Positions 22,649-36,325 of a stretch of 64,000 nt of DNA are shown here, piece after piece. Made by a program: the position numbers and the translations under genes. Every line of letters starts with the position of its first letter. Position 1 is the stretch's first letter. Source of the stretch: Spodoptera frugiperda (lineage: Eukaryota; Arthropoda; Insecta; Lepidoptera; Noctuidae); NCBI RefSeq assembly GCF_023101765.2, contig NC_064225.1, positions 7,130,001 through 7,194,000 of the forward strand. The letters are read 5' to 3'. Below the pieces are notes generated by a model. It made no database searches, had not been told where the DNA came from, and saw nothing but the letters and a program-made list of their open reading frames with translations.

Positions 22649-23253
22649 AATCCCACAAAAACATTTCATGTTAAATGTTGCCAAGACGAGACCATATAGC
22701 TCGCACTGTCAAAAAGTAATCAGATCCCGTGTAGAGCCAAGTTTCTAACCCTACATGCCCAGACCTAAATCGATAAGCCCTAATTTCACACTCAAGTTAC
22801 GGGAAAATTCTACAGCCATAGCTCGTACTGCGTAGTTCGTAGCGCGTAGCAGAGTTTTTACGCTATAATCTCGTAGGCGTGCAAACCTTGGACGTAACTG
22901 GCGAGTCGGCCGCACGGACTTTTTGCTATTCGTCATATGGGCTTGAGCTTAAAAATCTATTCAATCTTCTAAACTCTTTCCGTGCGGCCAACTCGCCAGT
23001 TACGTCCAAGGTTTGCACGCCTACGAGATTATAGCGTAAAAACTCTGCTACGCGCTACGAACTACGCAGTACGAGCTATGGCTGTAGAATTTCCCCGTAA
23101 CTTGAGTGTGAAATTAGGGCTTATCGATTTAGGTCTGGGCATGTAGGGTTAGAAACTTGGCTCTACACGGGATCTGATTACTTTTTGACAGTGCGAGCTA
23201 TTCTATATGGTCTCGTCTTGGCAACATTTAACATGAAATGTTTTTGTGGGATT
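22649..23253. repeat. Large near-perfect palindrome (arms about 270 bp, spacer about 57 bp)
   Basis: The left arm runs from aatcccacaaaaacatttca to gcgagtcggccgcacgg. The right arm is its reverse complement, from ccgtgcggccaactcgccag to tgaaatgtttttgtgggatt. The arms differ at only a few positions plus one 5-bp insertion (gctattctata versus tatagc). The spacer is about 22922-22978. Open frames on the two arms mirror each other and are not genes. Confidence 0.95.
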
Positions 23254-23529
23254 GGTTTAAAACTTCCAAGTTGAAGGAGTTTGCGAGTTGGCAGCGCCGC
23301 GGGCGTCCTCACATAATTCTTTCTAACTTCTTCAAGTGTTTGGTCCAAAGTAGACCACTTTATACTTAGTGCCGCTAGCAACTTGCTTTACCTAGGAGAA
23401 TACTCTGATTTTTCTTAAAGCACTCTCCATATCTAGATAGAATGTTGCCTCATTTTCTTGCACGGTCTCCATTTATTCAGAAATGTTTTTAGAAAATCGA
23501 TTTTGGATAGGAATGGTGATGATGCTTAG

Positions 23530-23800
23530 CATTTGGTAAAAAGAGGAAACCTTTATTTTAAAACCATCTTAACGTGTTAAGATGAAGTCAGTCGTGGCAC
23601 CGCCTTCAAAAATTAAAAGTGCGAACCTCAATTGTTTTTATCGGTTAATATACACAAAACCTAAGTTTGAAAAATACTATGCTGTGACATCAAAATCTGT
23701 TAGGTCAAACGCAAGATCATTGCTCACAAATACACATACATACAAACATACATACAGATCAAACTGACCTCCATTTTTTTGGAGTCGGTTAAAAATATCG
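23530..23800 (+). repeat. Interspersed repeat with acatacatacaaacatacat and ggagtcggtt end
   Basis: Contains gtcgtggcaccgccttcaaa, a cacatacatacaaacata run and the end tttttttggagtcggttaaa. This end is common in lepidopteran LINE-type 3' ends, which is general knowledge; only one copy is seen here. Confidence 0.45.
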
Positions 23801-24334
23801 AACTACTAAATACCAGTGAACCAGCTTATTAAAACCCAGTAATACAGGCTACAGCATTCCTCATACGAGCCCAGAAATGCCTAGAAAAAGACGAAAAGAA
23901 TTCACGGAACGTCTTATTAGATGCGTAGTATATGTATATTTGTGAGATATTTTCTCGTGTTCTCCTCATAAACACTCGATGACTTGAGAGTCTCGTATGA
24001 AGTGTTTTAGTGTAGGAGTGGTGTGGCAGAACGTGCCAATAGCTCATAATTCTCTGCCTTTCATACGTATACTGTTTTCGTTGGCTTCCAGTGGCGTTGC
24101 GTACTTAGGTACGATAATAATTTTAGACATTACTTTATGAGGTTATTCATATTCATGGAGCAGTTTTAATGTTACATGATTAGGTTTATTTGTCGGTTTT
24201 GATGTTCTACGATTATCTCGTCTCGTTGAAAAGCACCCATATTGTCACGTCGCGTCGGTTCAGTTTGCGAGATTGCAAATTCCAAGTCGTAATAATTAAT
24301 CAGAGGTAATTTTTTTGTGATGATTATTGTTTGA

Positions 24335-24450
24335 GTGTTTGACTGCCAATAGAAAACTGTTGAAGGCAGATGTGCTATGCTACGTTGCTGTGGATGCATA
24401 GCTTAGTATGGAAACGGTCACATAGTTGCACAGCTTAGCTATTACATCTT
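24335..24450. repeat. Fragment of a family G-type MITE
   Basis: Contains gcagatgtgctatgctacg, gcatagcttagtatggaaac and cacatagttgcacagcttag, resembling the internal modules of the element at 31420-31707. Confidence 0.45.
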
Positions 24451-25049
24451 CCTTCCTTATAAAAACAAAAGACATGATAGATATCATGTTAGCCTACTAT
24501 TCAACATCATCGAATTTAGTTATGAGTTCAACGCCCTCGAAATACTTGGTGCCAATTAAAAAACTGCTTCTATGCAGAAATATTTCATGAGCAAACTTAT
24601 TGGTAGGCATTAATTAAAATGCTTGTAAAAAGTATGTCATATAAAGCGTGTGTAGTGTTTCTAGGCGATAACAGCAATTGACTGAGGCTTGACCTCCGTG
24701 GAGCATTTTTATTCACGTACAAACGAGCGCTGAGGTACAATCGTGAGCGAAAATTTTAACACAAAAAATTGGTAGACAAATTTTTTCAGCGAATCATTTA
24801 TCATTTTTATTTTACACTTTTCAAGTTGAGTTTCGACTTTTGAGCGTTTTTCAAAACTTGTTTTTTTGTGTATGTACAATTGTACATATACGAGTTACGT
24901 GTTGTGTGAGTTTTTTTTTGTAAAGATGGTAGTGTTCATATTAGTGTTGCCTGATTTTAGCTTTTGTTTGTCACAGTCTTATTCTTAAAACACACTTGTT
25001 TCACTAGGTATACTGCCACAAAGAAATTACCACTGATCAGTAGGTAAGA

Positions 25050-25159
25050 CATCAGTAGCTCTGATTGGTGGTTTATTCGAGCTGGCCAATCAGAGCGCCG
25101 AACGTTTAGTGTCGTGTCTCGTTTCAATTACTTTAAACGTAAAACAAACTCATACTAAG
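25050..25159. mobile_element. Fold-back MITE 'family D', copy 3 (left arm truncated)
   Basis: Has the central gctctgattggtgg…ggccaatcagagcgccgaac palindrome and the right end cgtaaaacaaactcatacta. The outer left arm is missing. Confidence 0.75.
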
Positions 25160-26204
25160 GATACAGACTTCAAAACATAAATTACATGTCTATCAGAAAT
25201 AACATTAGGTCTTAATGAAATAACTTCAGAAGCAACTTGTTCCTAAGTAATTCTGTTCGAGAAATAAACGAACAAGTTCAGACAAGATACAAGAGTACAT
25301 GTTCACTGTAGAATTAACATGTTAATGTGGAATCTACGCAGAATCGCCGACGTAGGTAGGTCTGTAACATTTAACGCGAGCGCAAAGTTTTACAGCGGGA
25401 CGCGGACGGCGCAAAACTTTTATAATTAAACAAATTTTACGAGTTTAAATAACCAAATTGTTACCTACATAGCAAAAATGTATGAAACTGCAACGTTTTG
25501 GTTTTAAATTTTAACCTAGATTTTTTGTGTGTTACGTGAAAAATTGGGCTTAAATTCAGTTGGTATAATGAAATATGTGAGTAGTAGTAGTGAATTAAGT
25601 ACCTAATTAATAGTCCAATAGATGTCACTATATTTAAAGACACTCTCAAGAATGGTTCTGTCGCCATAAATTCTTTGTAAATGATAGAGATAGCACGATA
25701 TTATACTACAATTTAAAATTGAATAGCAATTTAGTATTCGGACATAAGTCAATTAGCTAGTGATTGTAACATATGATTCCTACTATGAATGAAAATCATC
25801 ACAGTACATTTTATAAAGTAATCGCTACTTAGAAAATGATATAGAAATTTCTAGGTTTTAAGGTCACGTTTAAATACATACATAGTCTATGTATTACAGG
25901 ATCGATATTTTGATAAATATAGGTTATTTATTACAGCGTTATAGGAGCTATGGCTTGTTAACAGATTAAATATTAAGATGCCAGACTGTATGGCGTCGAC
26001 CGAGGATGGAGTGGGCGCCAAGGTCTTATGTAATGGTCTTTGTTTTCTTATAAAACAACAGAATGATGTCTAGGTACAATGAGAAATTATTTTTCGTATT
26101 TTTTATCTCTTGTTCACATTCTTTGAAACTATATTTATGAAATGTTTTGTTTGGTTGGGTTGTCTGATTAAATTATGGAGTGATTCGTAATTATCATTAT
26201 CATA

Positions 26205-26470
26205 TCAGTCACGAGATGTCCTCTGCTGAACCGCCTTAAGCGGTAGGGGAGCCATGCTTTCGTACAAATGGGCTGGCTTGACCGGAGTCAGAGACCTTCT
26301 TCCCAATCTCCCTAATCCCTGATTCCCTAACAACCCTTAAATTCCTAACCCCCAAAAGGCCGACAACGCACTTGTAACGCATTTAGTGTTTCGGGTGTCC
26401 ATGGGCGGCGGCGATTGCTTACCATCAGGTAGATCCGTCTGAAAAGCAACCTGCATCCAGGAGATTCTAA
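26205..26470 (+). repeat. Repeat 'family I', longest copy
   Basis: Contains cctctgctgaaccgccttaa, gggctggcttgaccggagtc, aaaaggccgacaacgcactt and gcggcgattgcttaccatca. Shorter copies occur at 8165 (-), 16455, 36268 and 45375 (+). This arrangement is widespread in noctuid-type genomes; no ORF. Confidence 0.7.
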
Positions 26471-27257
26471 AGGCCTACTTGATTGGAAATAGGCATTTAT
26501 TCTATAGAGTTGAGTATGACCTACAAAAGTTTACATTTTTAACCAAGTAATCAACCTCAAAATGTGAGAAGATTTTACGGAGAATAATCAGGAGTATTCG
26601 CACTAAGTACCTCACAGGTACACACTTAGAACAACTGATGCTTTAATCTCTTCGCACCGGGAACACAAAATACTAAAATCTCGACTGTCTAAACTTCCAA
26701 AGTAGAAAACGGTAATTGGAAATTCGCCATTAAAGTCTGTCCGTCTACAATTTAAGCCACACGCAGACACGGAGCGTGGAACCCAGGCACTTAGCGCTGC
26801 CTACCTTAATTGAAACGTTCCAGACACAATCTGGTTAAAATCATGCAAATATAGACTCTACTGATGGAAATAAAGGATCATTTTCATTTGTACGTTGATC
26901 GATGTGCTATGATACATTGTGTGACGGGTTTGGTGGAATAAAATTAATTGACATATTTCTGAATTGAGGTTATTGGTTTATTGAAACGCATTATCGGTGG
27001 GGTTTTAAAATGATCGTTCGTAAATGGCTTTTATGTATCGGTAGTTAACCGTAAAATAATATTAGTTTACACTATTATCGATTTTTTTGTAAAGGGACTG
27101 CCACGTGCCACGAATAAAAATCTGTACGAGTATTAATTTACTCCCTTTTTAGTGATTTCTTATAACAAACACACGAAAATTATTGTTTTGTTATTATCTA
27201 CAGAAAAATATCATAAAACTACAAAAATATTTTTAAACAACATCGCATCGCATTAAG

Positions 27258-27438
27258 ATTTACTCCTGTCTTGGGTGCGTTTACAAACATACAAGTTCAC
27301 ATACACATCACACTCTGACACCAGAAACAACAGTTTGGGGATGTGGAACATACAACGAGTTGTTCCATGCGGGGTTATCAAACCGCTACACGTTGCGCAG
27401 CAGCCGCTTGCCCAGCAACCGCACCAACCGTGCAGTCT
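27258..27438 (-). mobile_element. tRNA-derived SINE 'family A', copy 3
   Basis: The minus strand shows a degenerate A box (ggttggtgcggttgctgg), tgcgcaacgtgtagcgg, a mutated B box (ggtttgataacccc) and the tail gtttgtaaacgcacccaaga. The B-box change makes it likely inactive. Confidence 0.8.
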
Positions 27439-27959
27439 TAAATAATAAAATATGTAGTCAGAATTCACCGAAAAAAATAATCTCAAAAAAGAATATTTCA
27501 ATTTACATTTAAGAATTCTGTACACGACTGTACGTGTCATCACTTAGGGGCAACATTAAAGGGACTTGGGACCCTTTTAAAATATTCTGTTTTATCTCGC
27601 TACGTGTAGCGGTGTAGTCCACAGTCCCTGTATATAGCTGTTATAAGAAAGGCCATTTTATAGCCAATCGACGCTTTATTCCGTTTTTTGGGGAAACGAT
27701 AAATTTTATAGCGTTATTAATATTTTATTGGGTGCCGTTAATTTGGTAATTGGTGCTGTTTCAATGGTGTCTGGTGAGTTTGTTTATTGGAATCATTTGT
27801 ATTTATGTACGTGCAGACAGTTGTCCGAGTCTGGTCCGTCAAGCTCGTTTTGTTAATTAACTCCTTAAAATATGTTTTTTATATAATGATTCTAGATAAT
27901 TTTTGGTAATTTCTAGAAGGTAGATGTCTTGTGGCATGCTTTAACATGACATTATCTCT

Positions 27960-28150
27960 TAAAATAAAATATGGTGAATACTGGCTTCTGCCAATGGCTT
28001 TGGCTGCGGTCCCGTGTGATAAAAAAGTTATTCCAGTCCATAACCTAACCCTGTTCCAAATGTCATCCCAATCGCTTCAGCCATTTTGACATGTTTGAGT
28101 AACAAACATACACACAACCTCACAAACATTCGCATTTATAATATTACTGA
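27960..28150 (+). repeat. LINE-like 3' end repeat
   Basis: Has aaatgtcatcccaatcgctt, cagccattttgacatgtttg, agtaacaaacatacacacaa and ttcgcatttataatattact. These are typical RTE-like 3'-end text in Lepidoptera, an assignment from general knowledge. Confidence 0.55.
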
Positions 28151-28344
28151 GATTTTATGGAAATTTCAATATTTGAGCATAAGGTAGGTTAAATAAATAT
28201 GGCTGCCTGCAGTGCCTGCTCTGTCAATCATTGGCAGCTGCTCTGTTAATGACAGGCATCTAAACGATATTTTATATTATGTCACAAAAACGCGAAGAGT
28301 GTGTTTATGAAAAATTCACACTCCAATGAGTCATAACATTATTA

Positions 28345-28495
28345 CATATCGGACTACCTAGTGGGTTGCCGGGGCTTCAGCTCGGAGAGCAAGAGTAGGA
28401 ACGGGGTGGTTTTTAGTCAGTAAGAGTCTGACACTCCCTTTCGCCTCCCCGTAAGCGGGAGAAGTCATTAGATGATTTTCCCCCTTACTAAAAGA
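28345..28495 (+). repeat. Family B copy
   Basis: Has gttgccggggcttcagctcg, ggaacggggtggtttttagt, cagtaagagtctgacactcc and gaagtcattagatgattttc. Confidence 0.75.
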
Positions 28496-29477
28496 ATGCG
28501 GTACCCGCAGAGTAGTCACCACCGCTACTGTTCCCACAGGCATCGTAAAAACTGCCTTAGGGCCTAGTTAGCAGACATAGACTAGCAGCGGTTTGTAATA
28601 AACCTGAACTTTAAAACTGTAATCTCTAACCAATAGTAGAAGTGACGCCAGGCAATATTTCAAATCGATATATCTTTGAAAGTATTTGTTTCTGTGAGAA
28701 AATAATTCATACGTGTTTAATATTTTAAAATAATCTACAAGACGGAGATTAAAATAAAAGTTAGTCACCAACCCTATTGTTGATGTACATATTTTTCTGA
28801 AATAAAACAATACAATTAAGGCGTCTAACATTTTGTAAATGGATGGAGTTACAAACCGTTTTTTGGATATTTCATAATAAAACATTGAGCCTAAAATAAT
28901 AAGGACTGTAAACAGCGCTTGTTTGCGTTATAACAAACCCTTGTCACGTTTTTCAGAAAACGTCTACATACATTTATTCGTTTTTGTATTGTAATTAAAA
29001 TTTAAGCCTTTCTGGTACAACAAAATATTGCTCTGTTAGTATATTTTTATAATAACTATCATGAGACATACTAAATGAAATAAAAATTACGGTTTACTAG
29101 CGTAACGTGCGCAGTATGCGCGACGTCGCACACTGCTCATGATGAAGAGTCCTTCTGTGACTCGAAAGTAGTAGAGCTTTTCTCCATTAATTTATGTGAG
29201 TGATTTTTAGTTGTTGCTCTGTTGGTCTTGAAGTTGTTGAGGTTTTGGCTTCGATCCTAAGTCTGCTACGCAATTTTTTAGAGTTAAAACCCTTAGCAGT
29301 ATGTGAATTTTTGCATTCAGCCCAGTGTATAAATTACCATACACTATCATCATTCTCAGCAATGTGTTGTACAATTAAATCTTGTGTCTTTCGGATGGAG
29401 TCCTGACCTTCGAGTCCTTTCATTATTTACATATGGCTCATAATGACTATTAAAAATAATGATAAGCCATCTATGAT

Positions 29478-29592
29478 TTCCGACGCGGAGCTGCGGGTTA
29501 GCGGGGCTCCGGCTTGAAAACCACGACTAAGAACCGTTTTTATTCAGTAAGAGTCTGACACTCCCAAGTCATTGGATGAGTTTCCCCTCTCT
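29478..29592 (+). repeat. Family B copy, internally deleted
   Basis: gttagcggggctccggcttg, tcagtaagagtctgacactc and aagtcattggatgagtttcc remain; the cgcctcg module between the last two is lost. Confidence 0.7.
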
Positions 29593-30718
29593 ATTATCTT
29601 CTCCAACAAAATAACACATCCATTGAATCCATTTAAAAGACACCCACACAAAGACACTTTGACTTTTAACTTGTTATATCGAGGGCATTTGTTGCCGTTA
29701 TCTTCGAAAATCGCTACAAAGTTACGCCAATAAGTATAAGTACTCCAATATTGAACTTTTCTCATTTATAAAACACAAGTTCGACCACTTTGTTCCCGAT
29801 CGAAAGGCATCAAGACAAAATCATTGCTTGTTTTATCAAAGAAACTTTCAATCGTAACAAAGAAAGCGCGCAATGGATTATGTTTACAGAATTAACTTCG
29901 GTAAGCAATTACTTAATTCAATGTTAATAAATTAATCCTCTTCGGAGATTCAATTAGAAGGTAGCGCTTTATGAAAATGAGTTTCGTACTTATTGTAAAT
30001 GGAGAAAGATTTTCTATCTTTTGTGGAATTAATTGGGGGCGCCTCTTTCGTTTTAAAGGTACCAAGGTATTAGGAGTTTAAATCACAAATCAGATCAATA
30101 TTTTGTACATGTTTTATGTTTATTAAGCCTTAGACAAAATAATTTAATCTTTTAGAACACCACACACCCTGATTATACCATACTTTTGTATTTCAATAAC
30201 CTCATTGCAAAAAAACAAAAATGTAACATAGGTATTGTTTCTCAACCTTCTTTTATAGAAAAACAGTAGCATTATCATTGTACCTATTATAGTTGTTATT
30301 TTAATGTTCATTCCGCAATAATTCAGACTCTGTATACAACCGAACTATTTTGTATTTCACCCACTATACAACTAACAAAGGAAGTCTGAAGATTATTTTT
30401 CTTTGTTCGTTTATATTTGCGGAACAGTTTCTAATTGGGTTAAAATAGAACTCATTAATTCCCTTTGGCTTCGTTTTATTACTGAATGAATAAGTTATTT
30501 CATTCAAAGAGAGTATTAATTTGGGGTTCGTAGAAATGGCTGCGTTGACCAACATTATGGGTCAGTTGATTGAAAGTGACCTCTGATGTTTAGGAAACTG
30601 AGAGTTGTGGTTCAAATATTGGGAGTTAAAGATAACCTTTACTATAATCTTTGCATTTATTAACTAGTGAATGTATTTTTGGCTGATATTAGTTGCTATC
30701 GATTACCGACATAATCTT

Positions 30719-30852
30719 TTTTTTTTTGAGAGGGGAATATCATCCAATGTCTTCTCCCGCTTTGGGCGAGGCGAGAGGAAGTGTCAGACTCCTACTTCTG
30801 CTTTTCGAGCCGCAGCCCGGGTAACCCGCTAGGTAGACCGTGGCTCCGGACC
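30719..30852 (-). repeat. Family B copy
   Basis: On the minus strand this has ggttacccgggctgcggctc, gaaaagcagaagtaggagtc and gggagaagacattggatgat. The aacggggtggtttttag module is missing. Confidence 0.7.
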
Positions 30853-31419
30853 AATTATAATCTTAATATAAGCTTTAAATAAAATGAGTTAAAATTGTAA
30901 CTCTTGGAGCCAATTCCATCGAAATATAGACTCTCTGAACAAATGGCTTTAAAGTTTAAAGTAAGAAAGTCAATGTCAATCCCGTACATTTAATTTTCTT
31001 TTAACTCTCTTCAACCTGCATTAATGATAGTTGTCTGTCCTTCAGATTATTAAGCTTAATCATCAAAGTACATGCCTAACATTAATAACTGACTATTATC
31101 ACCATCATACCCTGAGCCTTTACTTAAGCTGTTGGTCACTTGGCTGGCAACCAACAGCAACAGATCTTGAAGCCAATGTCCCTCACGCTGTTGACAACGA
31201 CCTGTGTTATTGGCTGCCGATGGCTGCTCTCCAAGTATGGCGTTTATGAGTTAATTTGCGTCTGTTGGTTGTCCTATTCCCTTCTGTTTGTATATTTATT
31301 ATTATTATTGTTAAATTGTGGTGTATGTGTTGGTTAGGTAGTCTATTGGTAACTTTACCATTATTTTACTCACAAGTTGGTTCTTATGTAGCGTGAGACC
31401 GTTTTCTCGTAGCCTGAGT

Positions 31420-31707
31420 CTTAGGGTGCTTTTCCACCAGTGCTGTGCTGTGTATCTATGCTACAAAGACGTTATAGCTAAGCTGTGAAATTATATGACC
31501 GTTTCCATCGATACTAAGCTATATAGCGGTGCGAGTAGGATGTGCTATGAAGATATGCCGCCGCAAAGTAGCTGCACGAGGAAGATGCGCTAGTCTAGTA
31601 TGCGATGTATCGATAATAGGGATGCCATTCATAGCACTAAGCATCCGTTTCCACCAGTGCTAAGCTATGTGTACCAATGAAAAGCTGGTGGAAAGCATTG
31701 CCCTTAG
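31420..31707. mobile_element. Fold-back MITE 'family G' (ttagggtgcttttccaccag ends)
   Basis: The left end ttagggtgcttttccaccag is an imperfect inverted repeat of the right end ctggtggaaagcattgccct-ta. The interior carries another gtttccaccagtgctaagct module in direct orientation. No ORF. Confidence 0.75.
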
Positions 31708-34700
31708 ATTGATTCAGGTGGATCCATTACGTCGAATGATTGAGTTCAGTCTGCCACGTGAGTACAAGTAGACATTTGACAACGTTGATTAGATATGCTA
31801 AATTACAGCATTAGATATATTATGTTTTCGATTATTCCAAGTGTCAACACTGTTCGTTATCATACTATTATCGACATAAAATATAATAGTCGAAACCTAA
31901 TACACTGAAACAGAACAGAAAAGTTCATAGTTTAGGAAAAAATAAACTATTTAATTTAAAAACTGGTTTTAATTTTTTAAAGGACGAATGTGCGTCGCCT
32001 TTCCATCTGTTGTCATGGCTGTGTGATTAAATATTGATGTCTGAATTAAGAATTTCGAATACCTTTCTTAAGCTCAAAACGATAAAATAATTCTACGAAT
32101 TATTAGAATAGGTCACAAAAACTCCAAACAATATCAAGTACGGTCAGATCATAACAGAAATTTACTAGAAAAACCTCTTAGAAAATTCTCCTCCATATTT
32201 TTGGACACGACCCGAGTTAAGCCTTTATTTTCGACTTAAACCCTTGAAAGGGTTACGATAATATCGAATTTATTCTAAAAACTTGGTTGTTCAAACAATA
32301 CTGTCATTAAACAAAGTACTGATAGTGCAAAAAGGATGAAACTGATAAAGGTCTGGTGACAGAGGGCGTGGGTGTAATCGGAATGTTTGCTCAGCTTAAA
32401 TGATACGGCATTAATGAATGAGTGGAATTTGGAGACAAATTGATGACGTGAATTTTAAAACTAGGCACATATTACTTATAGATTTGTGACATAAATTAGT
32501 GTGCTTTGTAAAAGTTAATACTGAATCAAGTCTCGAGCTAACAGCTCTGTCGTCACCGTCTACATCTCACAGGTCTGTGATTGAACAGTAGGAGTAGGAC
32601 TCTACTTCACTTCCGTAGGTGTTGAAAAAATCGATAAGGGAGTACATATTTAACAGAGATCTCTTATAAAGCAGAACTTTTAAACTATGACCTTTTCGCC
32701 TGTCTAGCACGGAGATTATGACAACCGGAGAGGTTGTCATAATATTACGACGAGTGACTAATTTAGATGAGTCCAAATAATCCAGTACTGGACTAATTGC
32801 AGACTCTTAATGATGTTACGGCTTAAAATCTCAATAATTCTTTAACCAGTAGCATGCTCCATTATCCATGTAATCTAAACTAGTTCATAGTATCATGGTC
32901 ATTGACTCGTTTCTTTACATATGAAGGAGCATCGATCCTTGACACAGAAGATACATAATATTGTCTTCTATTGGTAACATGAGCTTCTTATTGAAGCGTG
33001 ACGTCACGCGACATTGGATTGTAATAATATTCATTGTAAGTAAATTATTTTATAGACTGGTATTGACGGTAAATAAATAATGTTCTGTATTGATCGGTTC
33101 TTGGCTAGACGTAGGGTCGAGTCTGTTGTTATAAAGGCTACAATAATGAACCCCATGAACGAGGTTCCAAGTCTTTGCTGATATATTTCGATACCCGAAA
33201 AGATCGATGATGCTTTTCTTGATTCAGGACCTTGAGCGGCAGTCACTCTTGCGTCTGCTCTGGGCAAAAGAATAAAAAGCTCAATGTATGGTATTGAAAC
33301 TGACAGATTTGTCAAAATTTATGTAGGTACGTCAATCATCATATGTAAGTTTTTTCTCTCGATCGAATAATGCAATTTCGATCTTAACATTGATGATAAT
33401 AATAGACTTACCTATGCTTTCTCTTCATATTGAATAACTTTATACAAAACGTTTAAATGACGAAATAAGAAGAATGTGTGTGCATATTCTATTCTCGTTC
33501 TTACGGTAAAATGAGCTAATAATATTCATATGTAAATATGCGACATAACACTGACATTTCCGCTACGCATGCCATGGAGCTTGTATTAGAATTTCTTTAC
33601 TTTTTTTATAAGTTATTTAGAGTTAATAACGTATATGAGTTGTAGCGAGGGCTATTTGTGGTTATTGAGATATTTTGAGCGGTAGTTTTTATTAGATTGC
33701 GCTATTTAGGAGTGTTTTAAATTGTAAAAGATTATTTTATCAAAGTAACTTGTTAGTGGATATGTTTATTATTTAGTTCGTCTAAAGTCGGGTAAAGAAT
33801 TATTAGAACATTTTAGATTTCTTACTCATATATAACATAAATGGTTAAAAATAGTGTATTACAATAAACATGTTCACTATGGGAATTAAAACGCATATCA
33901 TTATATCCCAATAGTTTACACAAAGTGCAAAATCATTCCCCAATAGATACAATTTTAACCGTCACTCGTTCGATTTATAAACACAAAGCCACAATAATAA
34001 TAGTAGGCAGTAGGCTAATGGTAGCTTTAATGACAGGTCGTCTGTCAACAAATTACCCACTAGCGCTAAACTAATTAATTCTGTAGTATAAACATACTTA
34101 GCTACGGCACCTCTTTGATTTCAAATGTTTATTCACACTACACACTTCCATGAATGTGCTTACGATTTCCTTTTAATACATTCTACAAATGGTTTAGAAA
34201 AGTTTTGTAAGAGTTGAACGGTTCTTGGTAACTGATTGTATATTAGAAAAATGAGTGAAAGCAAAGGATATTCTTTGGATTATTTAAAAAATGTTCTACA
34301 CCGTAATACGGCTTTTGATAGGACAAAAGTCCCTTTAGGCGGTAGGACAGTTCGATGCTGATAATAATTAATATTTAAACATTTTTATTCGCTTTTCGCT
34401 AATCGCGGCAATTCCTTCCTTGTTATTCGTTACACCTAAACTACCTAGTTTAGGTTCAACGAATAATCGTAACAGACAAAGTTACTGTCGTAACTACCCA
34501 TTGATTTTCTTTTCTTTGAGAAAATAAGAGTACGATAAAAATACCTTCGCTATTTATTGTATTTACTTACGTTCGAACCAATGAGTTTATTCCGATATCT
34601 ACTCAGTGAGCATTCAGTTGGAAAAATACCGATTCCCTGAACCAATAATGTCTCTTTATTTTCGTCATGTTTTTCAGTTGACTGTCTATACAAGTAGTTG

Positions 34701-36267
34701 ATCGAGTGGTTGCAAATAAATTTTCAGGTGCTGTTAAGTATTAGTTAGGCTTTTTTTATATCTTAATTTTTTTAAAGTAATGTTGTTCAAATTATATAGC
34801 AGTAGGTTTGGACCTCACATTGCATCGGAATATGGTGGAATATTGGTCAAAAATGTGCACTTATTTTCTGGATTTAAAAGGCATTTTATTATTTTAAAAG
34901 TGCTATTCTAAGATAGCCATTAAGTTTTTCGGTACCTTTTCAAAATGCAATTTCATCTGTATCGATTTTATTGAAGTCCTTTTTTATGGACAGACCCCAA
35001 TTCACGTAGGTGTCACAAGTCAAATGGTTTGATTTCACCTTTGATGGCTACGCAAATAAAACTGGACCCTATATTTAGGCACATAGGTATTAAATTCCCG
35101 AAATAGCCTGCACTGAACAAAAATAACTTTAACATAAATAGCTACTAGGATATTTACTGAAAAATGTGTACACTTTATAACAGAAGCCGTGATAAAACTC
35201 TTTGACGTTTGAAAAATATGCTTTTAAAATGTCAGGAGTAAATACTAGTTACAACATGACATATTGTCGATTATTTACTCGGCCAACAGGCTTTTAATGT
35301 GCCTTTTCATTCCCGAACATAGTCACAGAAGTGCACATTATACAAAGTAACGCTCAGTTTTCACTAGTTATATTACGAATCCTATGTAACAGGGAAAGAG
35401 TCTATTTCCATAGACGGAGTACAATTGCAAGTTCCTTAAATAAAAAAAATGCATCTGTACTGTCACTTTGCCCAACTCGGCCACCAAAATTGAGGTACCA
35501 TGCTGGGCGCCAACACTTACTAAATCTAATCGACCATTAAAACGAAAAACATTATCAAATAGTTTTCTTGACCGTGGTTCAAAGTCACATGTGCAAGTAT
35601 GTACCGCAACAATAACGCAATTATGTATATTATGTCCAATGCTATTCAATGATAAACTAAAGGAAGCCTCAGGCTATAATTTAATACTGTACACACCGAC
35701 TGAGGACACGCCCATAGCCGCAACTCATAATAAAATGAAACATTTCATACATTATTACCACAAACCATAATTTACATACTCCATTCATTTTATCGAACAA
35801 ATAATTTATTCCCAAAGTAAAAAATGAAAACAAAAAAACATGGTGGAAACGTTTGAATGGCCGTGTTGCGTAACCAAATACTATTTTCAGAGGCCAAACC
35901 GGCACTCGGCTCTCTCGATCAATGAAACTGCGACGGTAACTCCATCTAGCGGCGGGTAGCGGGCAACGACCTCTCCGTAACCTAGTCTAGACGCTCTAAA
36001 ATTGTGTTCGACGAATTAATCAACGTCTCCCGGGTATCACATGTCCATGTTTACTAGTGTTGCTAGCTTAGTACCTAATGCCTTATAGATTACTTTGAGG
36101 GATTAAAATTTCAATTGCTCGTGGAAAGTGCCGCAAGTGTAATGAAAACGGTTTAATTAATTTAAGGGAGCTTTCGAATTGGACTATAAACTATTCGAGA
36201 TGTTTCTTTCCCTTTTGTTTACTTGTAAACATTGAACAAATAAACTCTAACAGAAAACAATTTATAA

Positions 36268-36325
36268 AAGGCCGACAACGCACTTGTGACTCTTCTTGTG
36301 CTGTGGGTTTCCAACACGAAATCAA
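36268..36325 (+). repeat. Family I fragment
   Basis: aaggccgacaacgcacttgt and gctgtgggtttccaacacg match the middle of the 26205-26470 element. Confidence 0.5.

Noticed and set aside
22751..23381. Minus-strand open frames of 61-67 codons in the palindrome area
   Set aside because: They arise from arms of the palindrome and mirror each other; no similarity to known proteins.
26205..26470. Considered as an exon because of better base balance
   Set aside because: Contains stops in all frames and recurs in pieces at four other places in the window, so it is a repeat.
35368..35770. Overlapping open frames of 93-100 codons on both strands
   Set aside because: Neither resembles a protein family; frames on both strands of the same stretch are expected by chance in 33 kb of intron.
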